64,000 nt of DNA from Photorhabdus akhurstii (GTDB taxonomy: Bacteria > Pseudomonadota > Gammaproteobacteria > Enterobacterales > Enterobacteriaceae), in the NCBI RefSeq assembly GCF_018448925.1, contig NZ_RCWE01000001.1:62001-126000 (forward strand), read 5' to 3'. A program made the translations under genes and the position numbers. Shown here one piece after another: positions 43,856-57,684 of the stretch. Below the pieces are notes generated by a model. It saw nothing but the letters and a program-made list of their open reading frames with translations, ran no database searches and was not told the origin of the DNA. How positions within the stretch are numbered: position 1 is the first letter of the stretch; each line of letters opens with the position of its first letter.

Positions 43856-45625
43856 TTACAGCTCCTCACTTCGATGGGATAACAGACGGGTGAATACCCC
43901 CTGAGATTGGCTTAGCGTCGGGTAATCTCCCTGTTCAATAATCAACCCCTTTTCCATGACCCAAATCTGATCATATTCCAGCGTTTCTCCCAATTGGTGG
44001 GTAACTAACAGGGTCGTCTGATGATGAGATGCCTGATTGAGTGTTTCCATAACCCGTTGTTCGCTATGCGCATCCAGGCTGGCGGCAGGCTCATCCAATA
44101 ATAGTAACTGGCAGGGTTTCAATAGGGCACGGGCAACCGCGATACGTTGGGCCTGACCAACGGATAATCGTGCTGCATTATCACCGATGATAGTATTCAG
44201 CCCATCGGGTAAATCATGAATGAATTCGGTGACGTATGCTTGTTCCATAACCTGATGGATTTGTTGTTGATTGGCATTAGGTTGGTTCAGACGAATATTA
44301 TCAAGCAAAATCTGTTCAGGCAGATGTGGATTTTGTCCAACCCAACTCAGTTGGTTACGCCATCTTTGTAGATCCAACTCACGCAGCTCAGCGCCATTAA
44401 TTTGTATTGAGCCACGATAGGGCAGGAACCCTAACAGTAAATTCAACAGGGAGCTTTTACCTGCTCCGCTTGGACCAACTAATGCCACCCGCTGATTTTT
44501 CTCTATAGTAAAATTCAACGGGCCAGCAAGCCGGTTGCCATCGTGGGCCAGAATTTCCAGATTATTAGCAATGATGGTTAACGAATCTTGGGTATTTAGC
44601 GTTTTATCACCACCGGTAGATGCATGTTCGCCATCACTGCTCAATAAAGTCACTAATGCTTCTGCGGCGCCGACCGCCTGTGCTTTGGCGTGATAATAAG
44701 TGCCTAGATCACGCAATGGCTGGAAAAATTCTGGAGCGAGGGTTAACACCAGAAAACCGGCAAACAGGGTCACGCCCATCCCGTAACTGCCAAAATTAAG
44801 TTCCCCCAGATAGGAGAAACCGAAATAGACAGCGACAATAGCAATAGAAATGGCAGCAAAGAATTCCAGCACTGCGGAAGAAAGGAACGCTAATCTCAGC
44901 ACTTCCATCGTCCTGCAACGGAAGTTTTCGGTGGATTCGCTGATTTGTTGTGCTTCTGCTTTACCGCGATAAAACAGGCGCAATGTTTCTAGACCGCGTA
45001 GCCGATCCAAGAAATTACCGCTTAACCGGCCTAGTGCGACAAAATTACGCCGATTAGCGTCTGCGGCGCCTAAACCAACCAGTGCCATAAACAGGGGAAT
45101 CAGCGGAGCCGTCGCGAATAAAATTAGCCCGGCAGCCCAGTTAACAGGGAATAGGGTGATCAGGATAAGAATAGGGATCATGACGGCAAGAGACATCTGC
45201 GGCAGATAGCGGGAGTAATAATCCTGCATATCTTCTATTTGCTCAAGAATGATAGTGGCCCAACTACCGGCCGGTTTGCCTTTAACCCACGCCGGGCCAA
45301 GTTGCTCAAGCTTATCCAATACCATAGCGCGGATTTTCTGACGTACAACCTTGCCACAGATAAAACCGATCCGTTCCCGAATAGCGCTGATGATTGCCCG
45401 TAGCGCAAAGGTGGCTGCTAACAACCAAAATTCATTCGAGATGTTCTCGCGCGGAAGGTTATCCATGATTAAAGCTTGCAGAATTGAGGCAAGTAACCAA
45501 GCTTGAGTGATAATCAGCAATCCACTGATTAAGCCGAGTAACATGGACAGGCGGAGCCAACGTTGGGCCGGGGCACTTTGCTGTTTCAGCCAGCGAACCA
45601 ATTCGTACTGTCTTGTTTTGTCCAT
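43856..45625 (-). CDS. cydD: Cysteine/glutathione ABC exporter subunit CydD
   Basis: A 589-residue partner of CydC with a six-helix membrane domain (roughly residues 20-330). The ATPase domain has Walker [10 protein letters not shown] and Walker B LLLLDEPAASLD. The signature loop reads LSVGQAQRIAVARAL, with Val in place of the usual Gly, as in other CydD proteins. First gene of the cydDC-aat run. Divergent genes upstream do not exist; trxB precedes it on the same strand, with a terminator between. Confidence 0.95.
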   Translation of the reverse strand: MDKTRQYELVRWLKQQSAPAQRWLRLSMLLGLISGLLIITQAWLLASILQALIMDNLPRENISNEFWLLAATFALRAIISAIRERIGFICGKVVRQKIRAMVLDKLEQLGPAWVKGKPAGSWATIILEQIEDMQDYYSRYLPQMSLAVMIPILILITLFPVNWAAGLILFATAPLIPLFMALVGLGAADANRRNFVALGRLSGNFLDRLRGLETLRLFYRGKAEAQQISESTENFRCRTMEVLRLAFLSSAVLEFFAAISIAIVAVYFGFSYLGELNFGSYGMGVTLFAGFLVLTLAPEFFQPLRDLGTYYHAKAQAVGAAEALVTLLSSDGEHASTGGDKTLNTQDSLTIIANNLEILAHDGNRLAGPLNFTIEKNQRVALVGPSGAGKSSLLNLLLGFLPYRGSIQINGAELRELDLQRWRNQLSWVGQNPHLPEQILLDNIRLNQPNANQQQIHQVMEQAYVTEFIHDLPDGLNTIIGDNAARLSVGQAQRIAVARALLKPCQLLLLDEPAASLDAHSEQRVMETLNQASHHQTTLLVTHQLGETLEYDQIWVMEKGLIIEQGDYPTLSQSQGVFTRLLSHRSEEL

Positions 45626-45721
45626 AGAAAAAAATTCTAATCTAGCAGGTGAGGGTAATGGTGTACCAAAAGGCTGGACATATCCTATGTATCAGCATCC
45701 TGCCGATATGTTACATGTTAA

Positions 45722-45745
45722 AAGGCGCTACCGAAATAGCGCCTT
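45722..45745 (-). terminator. trxB terminator
   Basis: AAGGCGCTA and TAGCGCCTT form a perfect 9-bp stem with a 6-nt loop, followed on the minus strand by TTTTAAC. It lies 14 bp after the trxB stop codon. Confidence 0.85.
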
Positions 45746-45759
45746 GAAAGAAAAAGAAT

Positions 45760-47219
<1,460 letters not shown>

Positions 47220-47714
47220 ATGATAGATAATAAAAAACGTCCGGGAAAAGATCTTGATCGCATAGATCGTAATATCCTAAATGAGCTACAAAAAGATGGG
47301 CGAATTTCTAACGTAGAACTGTCTAAACGGGTAGGTTTGTCTCCAACCCCGTGCCTGGAGCGTGTTCGTCGTCTGGAACGTCAAGGGTTTATTACTGGAT
47401 ACACGGCATTGCTGAATCCTCACTATTTGGATGCATCTTTGCTGGTATTTGTTGAAATTACTTTAAACCGTGGCGCTCCAGATGTTTTTGAACAATTCAA
47501 TGCTGCTGTACAAAAATTGGAAGAGATTCAGGAATGTCACTTGGTTTCCGGTGATTTCGACTATCTGTTAAAAACCCGCGTACCAGACATGTCAGCTTAC
47601 CGTAAGTTGCTAGGCGAAACTTTGTTGCGTTTGCCAGGTGTTAATGACACCCGCACATATGTTGTAATGGAAGAAGTTAAGCAGAGCAACCGTCTGGTCA
47701 TTAAGACGCGCTAA
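47220..47714 (+). CDS. lrp: Leucine-responsive regulatory protein
   Basis: A 164-residue global regulator with an N-terminal winged helix-turn-helix (RNILNELQKDGRISNVELSKRVGLSPTPCLERVRRLE split at about 15-60) and a C-terminal RAM/effector domain (about 75-155) that binds leucine and drives octamer formation. Nearly identical to E. coli Lrp. In Photorhabdus and its relative Xenorhabdus, Lrp controls host-interaction phenotypes. It is followed by a hairpin and then ftsK. Confidence 0.98.
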   Translation: MIDNKKRPGKDLDRIDRNILNELQKDGRISNVELSKRVGLSPTPCLERVRRLERQGFITGYTALLNPHYLDASLLVFVEITLNRGAPDVFEQFNAAVQKLEEIQECHLVSGDFDYLLKTRVPDMSAYRKLLGETLLRLPGVNDTRTYVVMEEVKQSNRLVIKTR

Positions 47715-47784
47715 AATCTTACCAAAAATGTACAGGTGCAAAACTGGAAAAACTTAGGTACACTCCTGTTTATGCATACAGTTT

Positions 47785-47808
47785 CAACGCTGAGCTATCT
47801 CGGCGTTG
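47785..47808 (+). terminator. Hairpin after lrp
   Basis: CAACGCTGAG and CTCGGCGTTG form a 10-bp stem with one G-T pair and a 4-nt loop, 70 bp past lrp. Confidence 0.6.
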
Positions 47809-47839
47809 TTCCGTTAAATCAATTGTTCCGTTAAATCAA
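47806..47839. repeat. 17-bp perfect tandem duplication before ftsK
   Basis: TTGTTCCGTTAAATCAA occurs twice head to tail between the lrp hairpin and the ftsK SD. Confidence 0.85.
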
Positions 47840-47861
47840 CAGGAAACCTGGAGAGCCTTTC

Positions 47862-50800
47862 TTGAGCCAGGAATATACAGAAGATAAAAATATTAAGTTA
47901 AAGAGACTGAGTAGTGGGCGCAGGCTGTTAGAAGCTGTGTTGCTTGTTATTGTCATCCTGGCGGCTTATCTGATGGTCGCGCTTGTCAGTTTTAATCCTT
48001 CTGATCCCAGTTGGTCTCAGACTGCATGGCATGAACCGGTGCATAATTTGGGTGGCGGGGTTGGCGCATGGTTGGCCGATACGCTGTTTTCTGCATTTGG
48101 TATTCTAGCTTATGCCATTCCCCCGGTGATGATATTGGGTTGTTGGACTGCTTTTAGGCAACATGATGACCGGGAGTATGTCGATTTCTTCGCGCTGGCT
48201 TTGCGCGTTATTGGCGCATTGGCAATCGTCTTAACTTCATGTGGATTAGCGGCGCTGAATGTTGACGATCTCCATTACTTTGCTTCCGGCGGGATTATTG
48301 GCAGTCTGTTTAGCAGCGCAATGTTGCCTTGGTTTAATGAATTGGGCGCGACTTTAGTCTTGCTGTGTATTTGGGCGATTGGGTTTACGCTATTTACTGG
48401 CTGGTCATGGTTAACTATTGCTGAAAAAACAGGGGCAGTGATTCTGGGGGCAATAGGATTTATTACCAACCGCAGCCGTAATGAACAAGAATATACGCCA
48501 TACGATGAAACGGTTATTGAGCGGGAAGATCTCGCCTATGATAAAACAGAACCTGAATTCACAGCGGCTGATATTGATCATGATGATGTGCTATTTACAG
48601 CACCTTCAGCCGCAGAGTTAGCAAAAACTGAACTGGATGAACCAGAATCAGTGAAAACAGAAATCGAACAAGAACAGCCAACGGATATTCCTACCATTAA
48701 TATGGCTGATATTGATGTTGAACCTAAAATTCTGGTCAATACATCTGATGATGATATTGTACAGCCTCAGCCATTAGTGGAAGAGAGTGAAAAGAATAAT
48801 AACGACGAACCTGTTCGTTATACGTTTGAAATTCCCGCTGAGTACCATGCTGAACCTATATCGGAATTTAACCGTCAAGGGACGCCAACATTTGAATCCG
48901 TCAAAAATAGCCAAAACAGTAGTGATACTTTCACTTTTATGCCTGAAACAGAACCAAAAAATACAGAGCAAAAAAGTGTTATAGCAGCAACCGCCGCAAC
49001 GGTTATAACGGGTAACTCTCAGGTTAAACAAGGAATCGGGCCAGAACTACCTCGTCCTAATCCTGTCCGTATTCCAACCCGCCGTGAACTGTATGGAATC
49101 AAAGTTCCTTCACAACGTCTTGCAGAACAGCAGCGTGAGTATGAGATCAAACAGCAAGTAGATGGATCGGATGATGATATTGATGTTGATGAACAGCAAG
49201 AAGCGTTGCTGCGTCAGCAATTTCTTGAGCAACAGCGCGAGCGTTATCGTATTACGACGGATACAGAAAAACAGGTCTCAATTCAGCCTCAAATAAGACA
49301 GAATTTATTTGAGCCGGAAAATCGGCCTTCGGTGGAAGAACAGGCTCAAACAGCGACAGAGATTGTTAAACAGACAGTTGAGCAGTCGCAACATAAGCGT
49401 TATCAAGAGCAAAGTCGCCAAGAGAAAAAAGAGCTCTCGGCTCTGGAGAGTTTATCGATTTTAAATAACTTCTCGCCGGTTGAAGATTTAGTTGAAAAGG
49501 AGCCAACAGAGCCGCTGTTTATGCCTTCTGTTCAATCCGCGCCGAAAAATCAATCAGAACGGCCCACAGAAATTGCTTTTGCGTCAGCGCCTGTACACAA
49601 TACTGCGCAGCAACCGCAGCAACCGCAGCAACCGCAGCAACCGCAGCAACCGCAGCAACCGCAGCAACCGCAGCAACCGCAGCAACCGCAGCAACCGCAG
49701 CAACCGCAGCAACCGCAGCAACCGCAGCAACCGCAGCAACCGCAGCAAAATAGCTTATTTCATCCATTTTTGGTTCGTAACGATCAACCGTTGCCAAAAC
49801 CAACGACACCAATGCCTTCGCTCGAACTGTTAACCAGTCCTTTAGCAGAAGAAGAACCCGTTGATATGTTTGCCCTTGAGCAAACGTCCCGTTTGATTGA
49901 AGCGCGTCTGAGTGATTATCGAGTTAAAGCTGATGTCGTCGGTTTCTCACCCGGTCCGGTGATTACCCGGTTTGAACTGGATTTAGCTCCGGGTGTTAAA
50001 GCAGCACGTATTTCCAATTTATCAAGAGACTTAGCACGTTCTCTATCCGCGGTCGCTGTGCGTATTGTTGAAGTGATTCCGGGTAAACCTTATGTTGGTT
50101 TAGAATTGCCGAATAAAAAACGTCAGACGGTCTATTTGCGTGAAGTATTGGATTGTGAAAAGTTCCGTGATAATCCATCGCCACTAACCATTGTATTGGG
50201 TAAAGATATTGGTGGTCAGCCGGTTGTCGCTGATTTAGGTAAAATGCCGCACTTGCTGGTGGCGGGTACAACCGGTTCGGGTAAATCTGTTGGCGTCAAC
50301 GCCATGATCCTCAGTATTCTCTATAAAGCGAAACCAGAGGATGTGCGCTTTATTATGATTGACCCGAAAATGTTGGAGCTATCGGTTTATGAGGGCATTC
50401 CGCACCTGTTAACCGAAGTTGTTACCGATATGAAAGATGCTGCTAATGCACTGCGCTGGTGCGTTAGTGAAATGGAGCGCCGTTATAAACTGATGTCCGC
50501 ATTAGGGGTGCGTAATCTAGCGGGTTATAACGAAAAGGTTAAACAGGCAGAAGAAATGGGACGCCCAATCCCTCACCCATTCTGGAAGCCCGGTGATAGC
50601 ATGGATATTACTCATCCAGTACTGAAAAAAGAGCCATACATCGTTGTCATGGTCGATGAATTTGCTGACTTAATGATGACTGTCGGTAAAAAAGTTGAAG
50701 AGCTGATTGCACGATTAGCGCAGAAAGCGCGTGCTGCCGGTATCCATTTGGTTCTGGCGACCCAACGTCCATCGGTCGATATTATTACCGGTTTGATTAA

Positions 50801-51287
50801 AGCGAATATTCCGACGCGTATTGCTTTTACGGTTTCCAGCAAAATTGATTCCCGCACCATCCTTGATCAAGGCGGCGCTGAATCCCTGTTGGGCATGGGG
50901 GATATGCTTTATCTGGCGCCAAACTCCTCGATTCCGGTGCGTGTTCATGGCGCCTTTGTTCGGGATCAGGAAGTTCATGAAGTGGTGAATGATTGGAAAG
51001 CTCGCGGACGTCCAGAATATATTGATAGCATTCTCAGTGGTGGTGATGATACTGAGGGTGGCTTAGGCTTTGACAGTGATGAAGAGCTAGACGCTCTGTT
51101 TGATCAGGCAGTTCAATTTGTGACGGAAAAACGGCGAGTTTCGATTTCTGGCGTCCAGCGTCAATTCCGCATTGGTTATAACCGAGCGGCGCGTATTGTG
51201 GAACAGATGGAGGCGCAACAGATTGTCAGTGCTCCAGGTCATAATGGTAATCGTGAAGTATTGGCCCCACCGCCACATGAGAGTTGA
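47862..51287 (+). CDS. ftsK: DNA translocase FtsK
   Basis: A 1141-residue divisome protein. Four N-terminal transmembrane helices (about 20-190) anchor it at the septum. A long proline/glutamine/acid-rich linker (about 200-650) follows, including 15 perfect QQP repeats at residues 583-627. The motor has Walker A GTTGSGKS (802-809) and Walker [11 protein letters not shown]. The C-terminal gamma winged helix (about 1075-1141) reads KOPS and activates XerCD at dif. The start is TTG at 47862, with GGAGAG upstream; E. coli ftsK also uses TTG and begins SQEYTED. Length is below E. coli's 1329 because the linker is shorter. Confidence 0.96.
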   Translation: MSQEYTEDKNIKLKRLSSGRRLLEAVLLVIVILAAYLMVALVSFNPSDPSWSQTAWHEPVHNLGGGVGAWLADTLFSAFGILAYAIPPVMILGCWTAFRQHDDREYVDFFALALRVIGALAIVLTSCGLAALNVDDLHYFASGGIIGSLFSSAMLPWFNELGATLVLLCIWAIGFTLFTGWSWLTIAEKTGAVILGAIGFITNRSRNEQEYTPYDETVIEREDLAYDKTEPEFTAADIDHDDVLFTAPSAAELAKTELDEPESVKTEIEQEQPTDIPTINMADIDVEPKILVNTSDDDIVQPQPLVEESEKNNNDEPVRYTFEIPAEYHAEPISEFNRQGTPTFESVKNSQNSSDTFTFMPETEPKNTEQKSVIAATAATVITGNSQVKQGIGPELPRPNPVRIPTRRELYGIKVPSQRLAEQQREYEIKQQVDGSDDDIDVDEQQEALLRQQFLEQQRERYRITTDTEKQVSIQPQIRQNLFEPENRPSVEEQAQTATEIVKQTVEQSQHKRYQEQSRQEKKELSALESLSILNNFSPVEDLVEKEPTEPLFMPSVQSAPKNQSERPTEIAFASAPVHNTAQQPQQPQQPQQPQQPQQPQQPQQPQQPQQPQQPQQPQQPQQPQQPQQNSLFHPFLVRNDQPLPKPTTPMPSLELLTSPLAEEEPVDMFALEQTSRLIEARLSDYRVKADVVGFSPGPVITRFELDLAPGVKAARISNLSRDLARSLSAVAVRIVEVIPGKPYVGLELPNKKRQTVYLREVLDCEKFRDNPSPLTIVLGKDIGGQPVVADLGKMPHLLVAGTTGSGKSVGVNAMILSILYKAKPEDVRFIMIDPKMLELSVYEGIPHLLTEVVTDMKDAANALRWCVSEMERRYKLMSALGVRNLAGYNEKVKQAEEMGRPIPHPFWKPGDSMDITHPVLKKEPYIVVMVDEFADLMMTVGKKVEELIARLAQKARAAGIHLVLATQRPSVDIITGLIKANIPTRIAFTVSSKIDSRTILDQGGAESLLGMGDMLYLAPNSSIPVRVHGAFVRDQEVHEVVNDWKARGRPEYIDSILSGGDDTEGGLGFDSDEELDALFDQAVQFVTEKRRVSISGVQRQFRIGYNRAARIVEQMEAQQIVSAPGHNGNREVLAPPPHES
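49608..49748 (+). repeat. 9-bp tandem repeat (CAGCAACCG) in the ftsK linker
   Basis: Fifteen perfect CAGCAACCG units (49608-49742) plus a partial unit, encoding (QQP)15-QQ. The array stays in frame whatever its copy number, so the linker can change length by slippage. Confidence 0.97.
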
Positions 51288-51322
51288 TAGTGAATATTGA
51301 AGACCCTGATAGTAAATCACTT

Positions 51323-51367
51323 GAAGTAATAACGTTGAGAAAAAAGAAGTAATAACGCTGAGAAAGG
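51323..51367. repeat. Imperfect 23-bp tandem duplication before lolA
   Basis: GAAGTAATAACG followed by T/C TGAGAAA occurs twice with a 23-bp period between ftsK and lolA; the second copy ends at the lolA SD. Confidence 0.75.
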
Positions 51368-51377
51368 TATTTCTTAC

Positions 51378-51989
51378 ATGAAAAAGCTGATATTGATTGG
51401 TTGTTTAATGGCTGGCATGAGTATCAATGCGGCATGGGCAAATGCTAGCCAGAATTTGCAGGAGCGTTTGGGTAAGGTAAATAGTTTTCATGCCAGTTTT
51501 ACTCAGACAGTCACCAGTGATGATGGGGCAACAATTCAGGAAGGTGAAGGACAATTGTGGGTTAAGCGTCCAAACCTATTTAATTGGCATATGACATCAC
51601 CTGATGAAAGCGTCTTGGTATCGGATGGTAAAACATTGTGGTTTTATAATCCGTTTGTTGAACAGGTAACGGCTAATTGGTTGAAAGATGCCACAGGTAA
51701 CACGCCGTTTATGTTAATTACTCGTAACGATGCTAAAGATTGGTCTCAATATAAAATTAGCCAGCAAGGAAATGATTTTGAACTGACGCCGAATAATGTC
51801 GCTGGCAATCTGAAACGCTTCTCGATCACCGTCACGACGGATGGTACTATCCAAAAATTTTCTGCCATAGAACAGGATGGACAAAAGAGTGCTTATCAAT
51901 TAAAAGGGCAGCAAAATACCCATGTGGATGCGGCAAAGTTCAGTTTTACGCTACCGAAAGGCGTTACGCTGGATGATCAGCGCCAGTGA
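51378..51989 (+). CDS. lolA: Outer-membrane lipoprotein carrier protein LolA
   Basis: A 203-residue periplasmic chaperone that takes lipoproteins released by LolCDE and delivers them to LolB. The signal peptide is cleaved near Ala22 (AAWA). Conserved blocks are [40 protein letters not shown] and DWSQYKI. Order ftsK-lolA-rarA-serS is as in E. coli. Confidence 0.97.
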   Translation: MKKLILIGCLMAGMSINAAWANASQNLQERLGKVNSFHASFTQTVTSDDGATIQEGEGQLWVKRPNLFNWHMTSPDESVLVSDGKTLWFYNPFVEQVTANWLKDATGNTPFMLITRNDAKDWSQYKISQQGNDFELTPNNVAGNLKRFSITVTTDGTIQKFSAIEQDGQKSAYQLKGQQNTHVDAAKFSFTLPKGVTLDDQRQ

Positions 51990-51996
51990 GGTTTAA

Positions 51997-53340
51997 GTGA
52001 ATAACCTGTCACTCGATTTTTCACAAAATGAATTCCAGCCGTTGGCCGCGCGTATGCGGCCAATGGCATTAGAGCAATATATCGGCCAGCAGCATTTACT
52101 GGCAGAAGGAAAACCACTTCCAAGGGCTATCCGGGCTGGACAACTTCACTCCATGATTTTATGGGGGCCGCCGGGGACAGGCAAAACAACATTAGCTGAA
52201 ATTATTGGGCATTATGCTCAGGCTGATGTTGAACGGATATCTGCGGTCACTTCCGGCATCAAAGAGATACGTGAATCGATTGAAAAGGCGCGTCAAAACC
52301 GGAATGCAGGGCGTAGAACTATCCTGTTTGTTGATGAAGTACATCGTTTTAACAAAAGCCAACAGGATGCTTTTCTGCCACACATTGAAGATGGCACGAT
52401 CACCTTTATCGGTGCGACAACAGAAAACCCCTCTTTTGAACTGAATTCCGCATTACTTTCACGGGCACGGGTCTATCTGCTTAAATCATTGACAACAGAA
52501 GAGATTGAGCAAGTACTTGATCAGGCAATGAATGATAAAGAGCGCGGTTATCATGGACAGAATATCATTTTGCCTGAAAATACCCGTCACATGATTGCGG
52601 AGCTGGTTTCCGGCGATGCCCGTCGTTCATTGAATTTGCTGGAAATGATGGCGGATATGGCAGAAACCAATGCTCAGGGAGAGAGGGTTTTGACACCGGC
52701 GCTATTGAAAGAGGTCAGTGGAGAGCGAAGTGCTCGTTTTGATAATAAAGGTGATCGTTATTACGATTTGATTTCAGCACTGCATAAATCCGTTCGTGGT
52801 TCTGCACCTGACGCTGCGCTTTACTGGTATGCCCGGATCATTACCGCCGGTGGTGATCCGTTATATGTTGCCCGCCGTTTATTGGCTATTGCTTCCGAAG
52901 ATGTTGGTAATGCCGATCCTCGGGGAATGCAGGTAGCCATTGCTGCATGGGATTGTTTTACGCGCGTTGGGCCGGCAGAAGGTGAAAGAGCGATTGCCCA
53001 AGCTATTGTTTATCTTGCTTGCGCACCGAAAAGTAACGCGGTTTATACCGCGTTTAAGGCAGCGATGGCTGATGCGAAGGAGAAACCTGACTATGATGTT
53101 CCTGCACATTTGCGCAATGCGCCGACAACATTGATGAAAGGGATGGGGCTTGGCGAAGAATATCGTTATGCTCATGACGAACCTAATGCTTATGCGGCGG
53201 GTGAGGTTTATTTTCCACCTGAGATGCGGGAAACCCGCTATTATCATCCGGCTAACCGAGGATTAGAAAGTAAAATAGGCGATAAACTCGCCTGGCTTGC
53301 TGAACAGGATCAAAATAGCCCGATAAAACGCTATCGCTAA
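51997..53340 (+). CDS. rarA: Replication-associated recombination protein RarA
   Basis: A 447-residue AAA+ ATPase (MgsA) that acts at stalled replication forks. [13 protein letters not shown], Walker [10 protein letters not shown] near residue 57, Walker [10 protein letters not shown], sensor 1 GATTENPSF and the C-terminal tetramerisation domain ([14 protein letters not shown]) are intact. Start is GTG at 51997, with TGAGG 6 bases upstream; it begins 7 bp after the lolA stop, so the two are likely co-transcribed. Confidence 0.96.
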   Translation: MNNLSLDFSQNEFQPLAARMRPMALEQYIGQQHLLAEGKPLPRAIRAGQLHSMILWGPPGTGKTTLAEIIGHYAQADVERISAVTSGIKEIRESIEKARQNRNAGRRTILFVDEVHRFNKSQQDAFLPHIEDGTITFIGATTENPSFELNSALLSRARVYLLKSLTTEEIEQVLDQAMNDKERGYHGQNIILPENTRHMIAELVSGDARRSLNLLEMMADMAETNAQGERVLTPALLKEVSGERSARFDNKGDRYYDLISALHKSVRGSAPDAALYWYARIITAGGDPLYVARRLLAIASEDVGNADPRGMQVAIAAWDCFTRVGPAEGERAIAQAIVYLACAPKSNAVYTAFKAAMADAKEKPDYDVPAHLRNAPTTLMKGMGLGEEYRYAHDEPNAYAAGEVYFPPEMRETRYYHPANRGLESKIGDKLAWLAEQDQNSPIKRYR

Positions 53341-53419
53341 CGTTATTGTTGCGGTAAGGTTGACGGGTAAAAATACCTTATGGCCCATCAACTTGTGTGG
53401 GCTTATTCATATCATCTAA

Positions 53420-54736
<1,317 letters not shown>

Positions 54737-54750
54737 TTATTGTATTAATG

Positions 54751-54774
54751 AAAAGCGCCAGATTTGGCGCTTTT
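54751..54774 (+). terminator. serS terminator
   Basis: AAAAGCGCCA and TGGCGCTTTT form a 10-bp stem with a 4-nt loop and a T-run. It marks the end of the core block. Confidence 0.93.
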
Positions 54775-54853
54775 TGCTGTCTATTTTATTAATTACAAAT
54801 TTACTGAAAATAAAATTACCGAATTCAGTAAATAATAAATGTATCTTTATCTT

Positions 54854-55654
54854 TTAGTTCACTAAAGTCGATGATTTTTCCTTACCGATAAAAATGCTAC
54901 GGTAAGAGGAATAATAACTGGCGAAATATATGGGTATAGAGACTAAAAGGCCCAAGCCTAAAGTCACGATAGAAAGCACCATCATTAACCCAAAGATACT
55001 AAAGAATAATAAACCGGGCAATAAATTCTTCTTCACTGCCTCCAGGCTCATTGATACGGCAGCACCAAATTTCAAATTATGAAGAATGATTAACGCTGGT
55101 GCAAACCAGGTTAAAGCAGCAGCAATAATGCTGAAGATGAATAGAATAAAGAAACTAAGAAATAATGGGGACAAATCACCCAGGAATATGTCAACAGGAA
55201 TTTCACCATATTGACTAGCTAAGAAGATATTAATCACTGCACTACCGCCGGTAATAAACATTGCTATGATACCAAGGATCATAATACCAAACGATAAAGC
55301 ACCAACGCCAAGTAGTGACGCAAAGTTTTTCTGAAATCCGCTGAATAACAGCCCGAATTCAAATTCTTCGGTAGTTCTCTGTTTTTCACACAGAGCAATA
55401 ATGCCTCCGGCCAGTACTGAACCTAAAATCCCTGCAAATATCCCAAGGAAAGGAATAAGCTGTAAACCAGATATGATAATGAAATAAATGATACTAAGTA
55501 GTATCCACATACCCAATTTACGTTTGACGAGACTCCATGCTTGACTAATCCATTCCATACCTTCTGTGCTACTGAGGGATTGACCACCAGGGATAAATAC
55601 CTCTTGATTGTTGGGTATAGTGTTGGAATTAAAATTTAGGCTCTTATTATCCAT
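54854..55654 (-). CDS. Multi-spanning membrane protein, paralog 1 of 3 (BPSS1780-like)
   Basis: A 266-residue integral membrane protein with about six hydrophobic helices (from WILLSIIYFIIISGLQLIPFLG to the last GLGLLVSIPIYFASYYSS). The ordered N-terminus (to about residue 45) is polar and ends GMEWISQAWSLVKRKLGMW, a tryptophan-rich entry that I associate with the BPSS1780-type membrane family. This family call is from memory and uncertain. Blocks shared by all three paralogs include EKQRTT, FELGLLFxGFQKNFASLLGVGAL and LTWFAPALIxxHNLKF. The SD (GGAAAA) is weak. Function unknown. Confidence 0.7.
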   Translation of the reverse strand: MDNKSLNFNSNTIPNNQEVFIPGGQSLSSTEGMEWISQAWSLVKRKLGMWILLSIIYFIIISGLQLIPFLGIFAGILGSVLAGGIIALCEKQRTTEEFEFGLLFSGFQKNFASLLGVGALSFGIMILGIIAMFITGGSAVINIFLASQYGEIPVDIFLGDLSPLFLSFFILFIFSIIAAALTWFAPALIILHNLKFGAAVSMSLEAVKKNLLPGLLFFSIFGLMMVLSIVTLGLGLLVSIPIYFASYYSSYRSIFIGKEKSSTLVN

Positions 55655-56889
55655 GTATTTTCCAATTTCATTATTAACTTGTAATTTATTAAATCGCTTT
55701 TTCTGTCTGAGTTTTCAAAGTTACAGTCAGCCGTAAAAAGCTGGCAAGTATAATATATTAAATTTATTAATCAACAAGTACTAAATAGGAGTAATTACCT
55801 AATGGATGTGGTGAATTTACAAGCAATGTGTTGTTGTGTGTTTTAGCTTTTTCAAGTGGTTTTATACTTACCTAAATAACTAAGCTATCTCTGTAAAATA
55901 TTGTGGTTTCTATCATGAAAATTAATTAATATTTATATTTCAATGCCGATTTTCCATCATAGATTATTTAACTGGTTTATAAAAAAATTTGCTCTTGTGG
56001 TTGAAAACATCATTAAAGTTGGTTGTTTTGGGAATGGTTAACCTATTTACATCCTGATGATCCTTCTTCATGGGATATAAGCATTAATAAATTCAATTTT
56101 TGTTTTTTATTTTTCACCGATAGCTTTATTATAGACTGATTTTAAACCTGTTATTAGAAACCATTGTTTTAACTCCTGATTTTAATCGGTATAAGGTTTT
56201 AACGGTTGTTTTTACCACGCTTGATACCTGCCTTGTATTAAGTTTAATGTTGAGTATTTAAGATATGGCGGTTTTGAATAATAAATATTACATAATAATG
56301 CTGTGAGTAACAGGATTCGTGTATTTAATTAAATCAGCTTTTTATATAAGAGTTTTAATCCCTCTATATTTGTGCTTTTAAATGATCATGGTAGGTTAGT
56401 TAAATGTAAAAATCACTGATAAATGCATTAAGGTTATGATTTTTAAAAAATTATTATAACCGTGCAAAATATTTTGTTTAAACAAGTTTTCTTAATGTAG
56501 TTACCTGACGTTTTACCACTTTGTTAATCAATTTAAACCCCGTTTTTCCTGATGTTTTCTCTTATAATATCAGTATAGCATCGGATTTTTTATCCATTTT
56601 TAAAAATCCTTAATCACTGTTTTTACCTTTCATGGTTAACGCTTTTACCTGTTTTTTGTGAAAAGAGTGCTAAAAAGCATCTGCTTTATGTTCTGGGGTG
56701 AAAGTGTAAATAAATCAGGTTTAATCGAGAAAATGGCAGGAGTTTTCTCATCATAAAAAACAAACTTTGTTTGAAATAGTAGGGTTTCTCAATTATTTCA
56801 AGATTAAATAGCGCTTTTTTGTCTTCGTTATGATTTGCTGAAAATAAAGTGATTACTTTCAGCAAATAGTAGATGTGTTTTTTAGATAA
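55655..56889. other. Long non-coding spacer, unit 1
   Basis: About 1.2 kb, very AT-rich. No convincing gene. Much of it is recognisably similar to the spacer at 57685-59255, with shared stretches such as ACTAAATAGGAGTAATTA near both gene starts and AAATGGCAGGAGTTT near the far ends. It contains many TTTTAAC/TTTTACC words. See findings. Confidence 0.6.
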
Positions 56890-57684
56890 TTAAAATGTGG
56901 ATGATTTATTCGTATTGATAAAAATGCTGCGGTAGGAGGAATAATAGCTAACAATAAATACCGGTATAGAGATTAGAAAACCTAAACCCAAAGTCATTAC
57001 CGAGATTATGAAAATGACTGTCAAGGTGATGAAGAATAACAAACCGGGCAGTAGGTTTTTTTCCACAGCTTCCAGGCTCATTGACACCGCAGCACCAAAT
57101 TTTAAATTATGAATAACGATTAATGCTGGTGCAAACCAGGTTAAAGCAGTACCAAAAATGTTAAAAATAATCAGAACAAAAGCACCAAGGTATAATGAAG
57201 AGAGATCATTTTCGAATATATCAACAGGAATCTCACCATCTTGGCTATCTAACAATATCTGATCCATTGTACTGCCGCTGATAATAAGCATTGTGATAAT
57301 GCCAAGGAACATAATGCCAAACGATAAAGCACCAACTCCAAGCAGTGATGCAAAGTTTTTCTGAAATCCGCTGAATAACAATCCTAGTTTGAATTGCCCA
57401 GTCGTTCTTTGTTTTTCACACATGGTAATAATACCGCCAAGAAATACTGAACTAAAAATTACATAAAGTATCCCAAGGAAAGGAATAAATTGAATAGCTA
57501 TTGTAATGATGCAATAAATAATACCGAGTAGTATCCACATACTTAACTTATTTCTGACGAGCCACCATGATTGACCAATCCATTTTATGCCTTCGCCGCT
57601 ATTGAGGTACTGACCGCCAGGAATAAATACCTCCTGATTGTTGGATATAGTGTTGGAATTAAAATCTAGATTCTTATTATCCAT
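56890..57684 (-). CDS. Multi-spanning membrane protein, paralog 2 of 3 (BPSS1780-like)
   Basis: A 264-residue paralog of the flanking genes, similar over its whole length. It keeps the tryptophan-rich entry (GIKWIGQSWWLVRNKL) and the GFQKNFASLLGVGALSFGIM block. The loop after the fourth hydrophobic segment (MDQILLDSQDGEIPVDIFENDLSS) differs most between copies. Same weak SD and same upstream sequence as paralog 1, so each copy carries its own promoter. Confidence 0.7.
   Translation of the reverse strand: MDNKNLDFNSNTISNNQEVFIPGGQYLNSGEGIKWIGQSWWLVRNKLSMWILLGIIYCIITIAIQFIPFLGILYVIFSSVFLGGIITMCEKQRTTGQFKLGLLFSGFQKNFASLLGVGALSFGIMFLGIITMLIISGSTMDQILLDSQDGEIPVDIFENDLSSLYLGAFVLIIFNIFGTALTWFAPALIVIHNLKFGAAVSMSLEAVEKNLLPGLLFFITLTVIFIISVMTLGLGFLISIPVFIVSYYSSYRSIFINTNKSSTF

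Noticed and set aside
49492-49833. Out-of-frame open frames over the ftsK repeat, encoding SNR or AAV repeats
   Set aside because: They are shadows created by the low-complexity CAGCAACCG array; the ftsK frame is collinear with FtsK on both sides of it.
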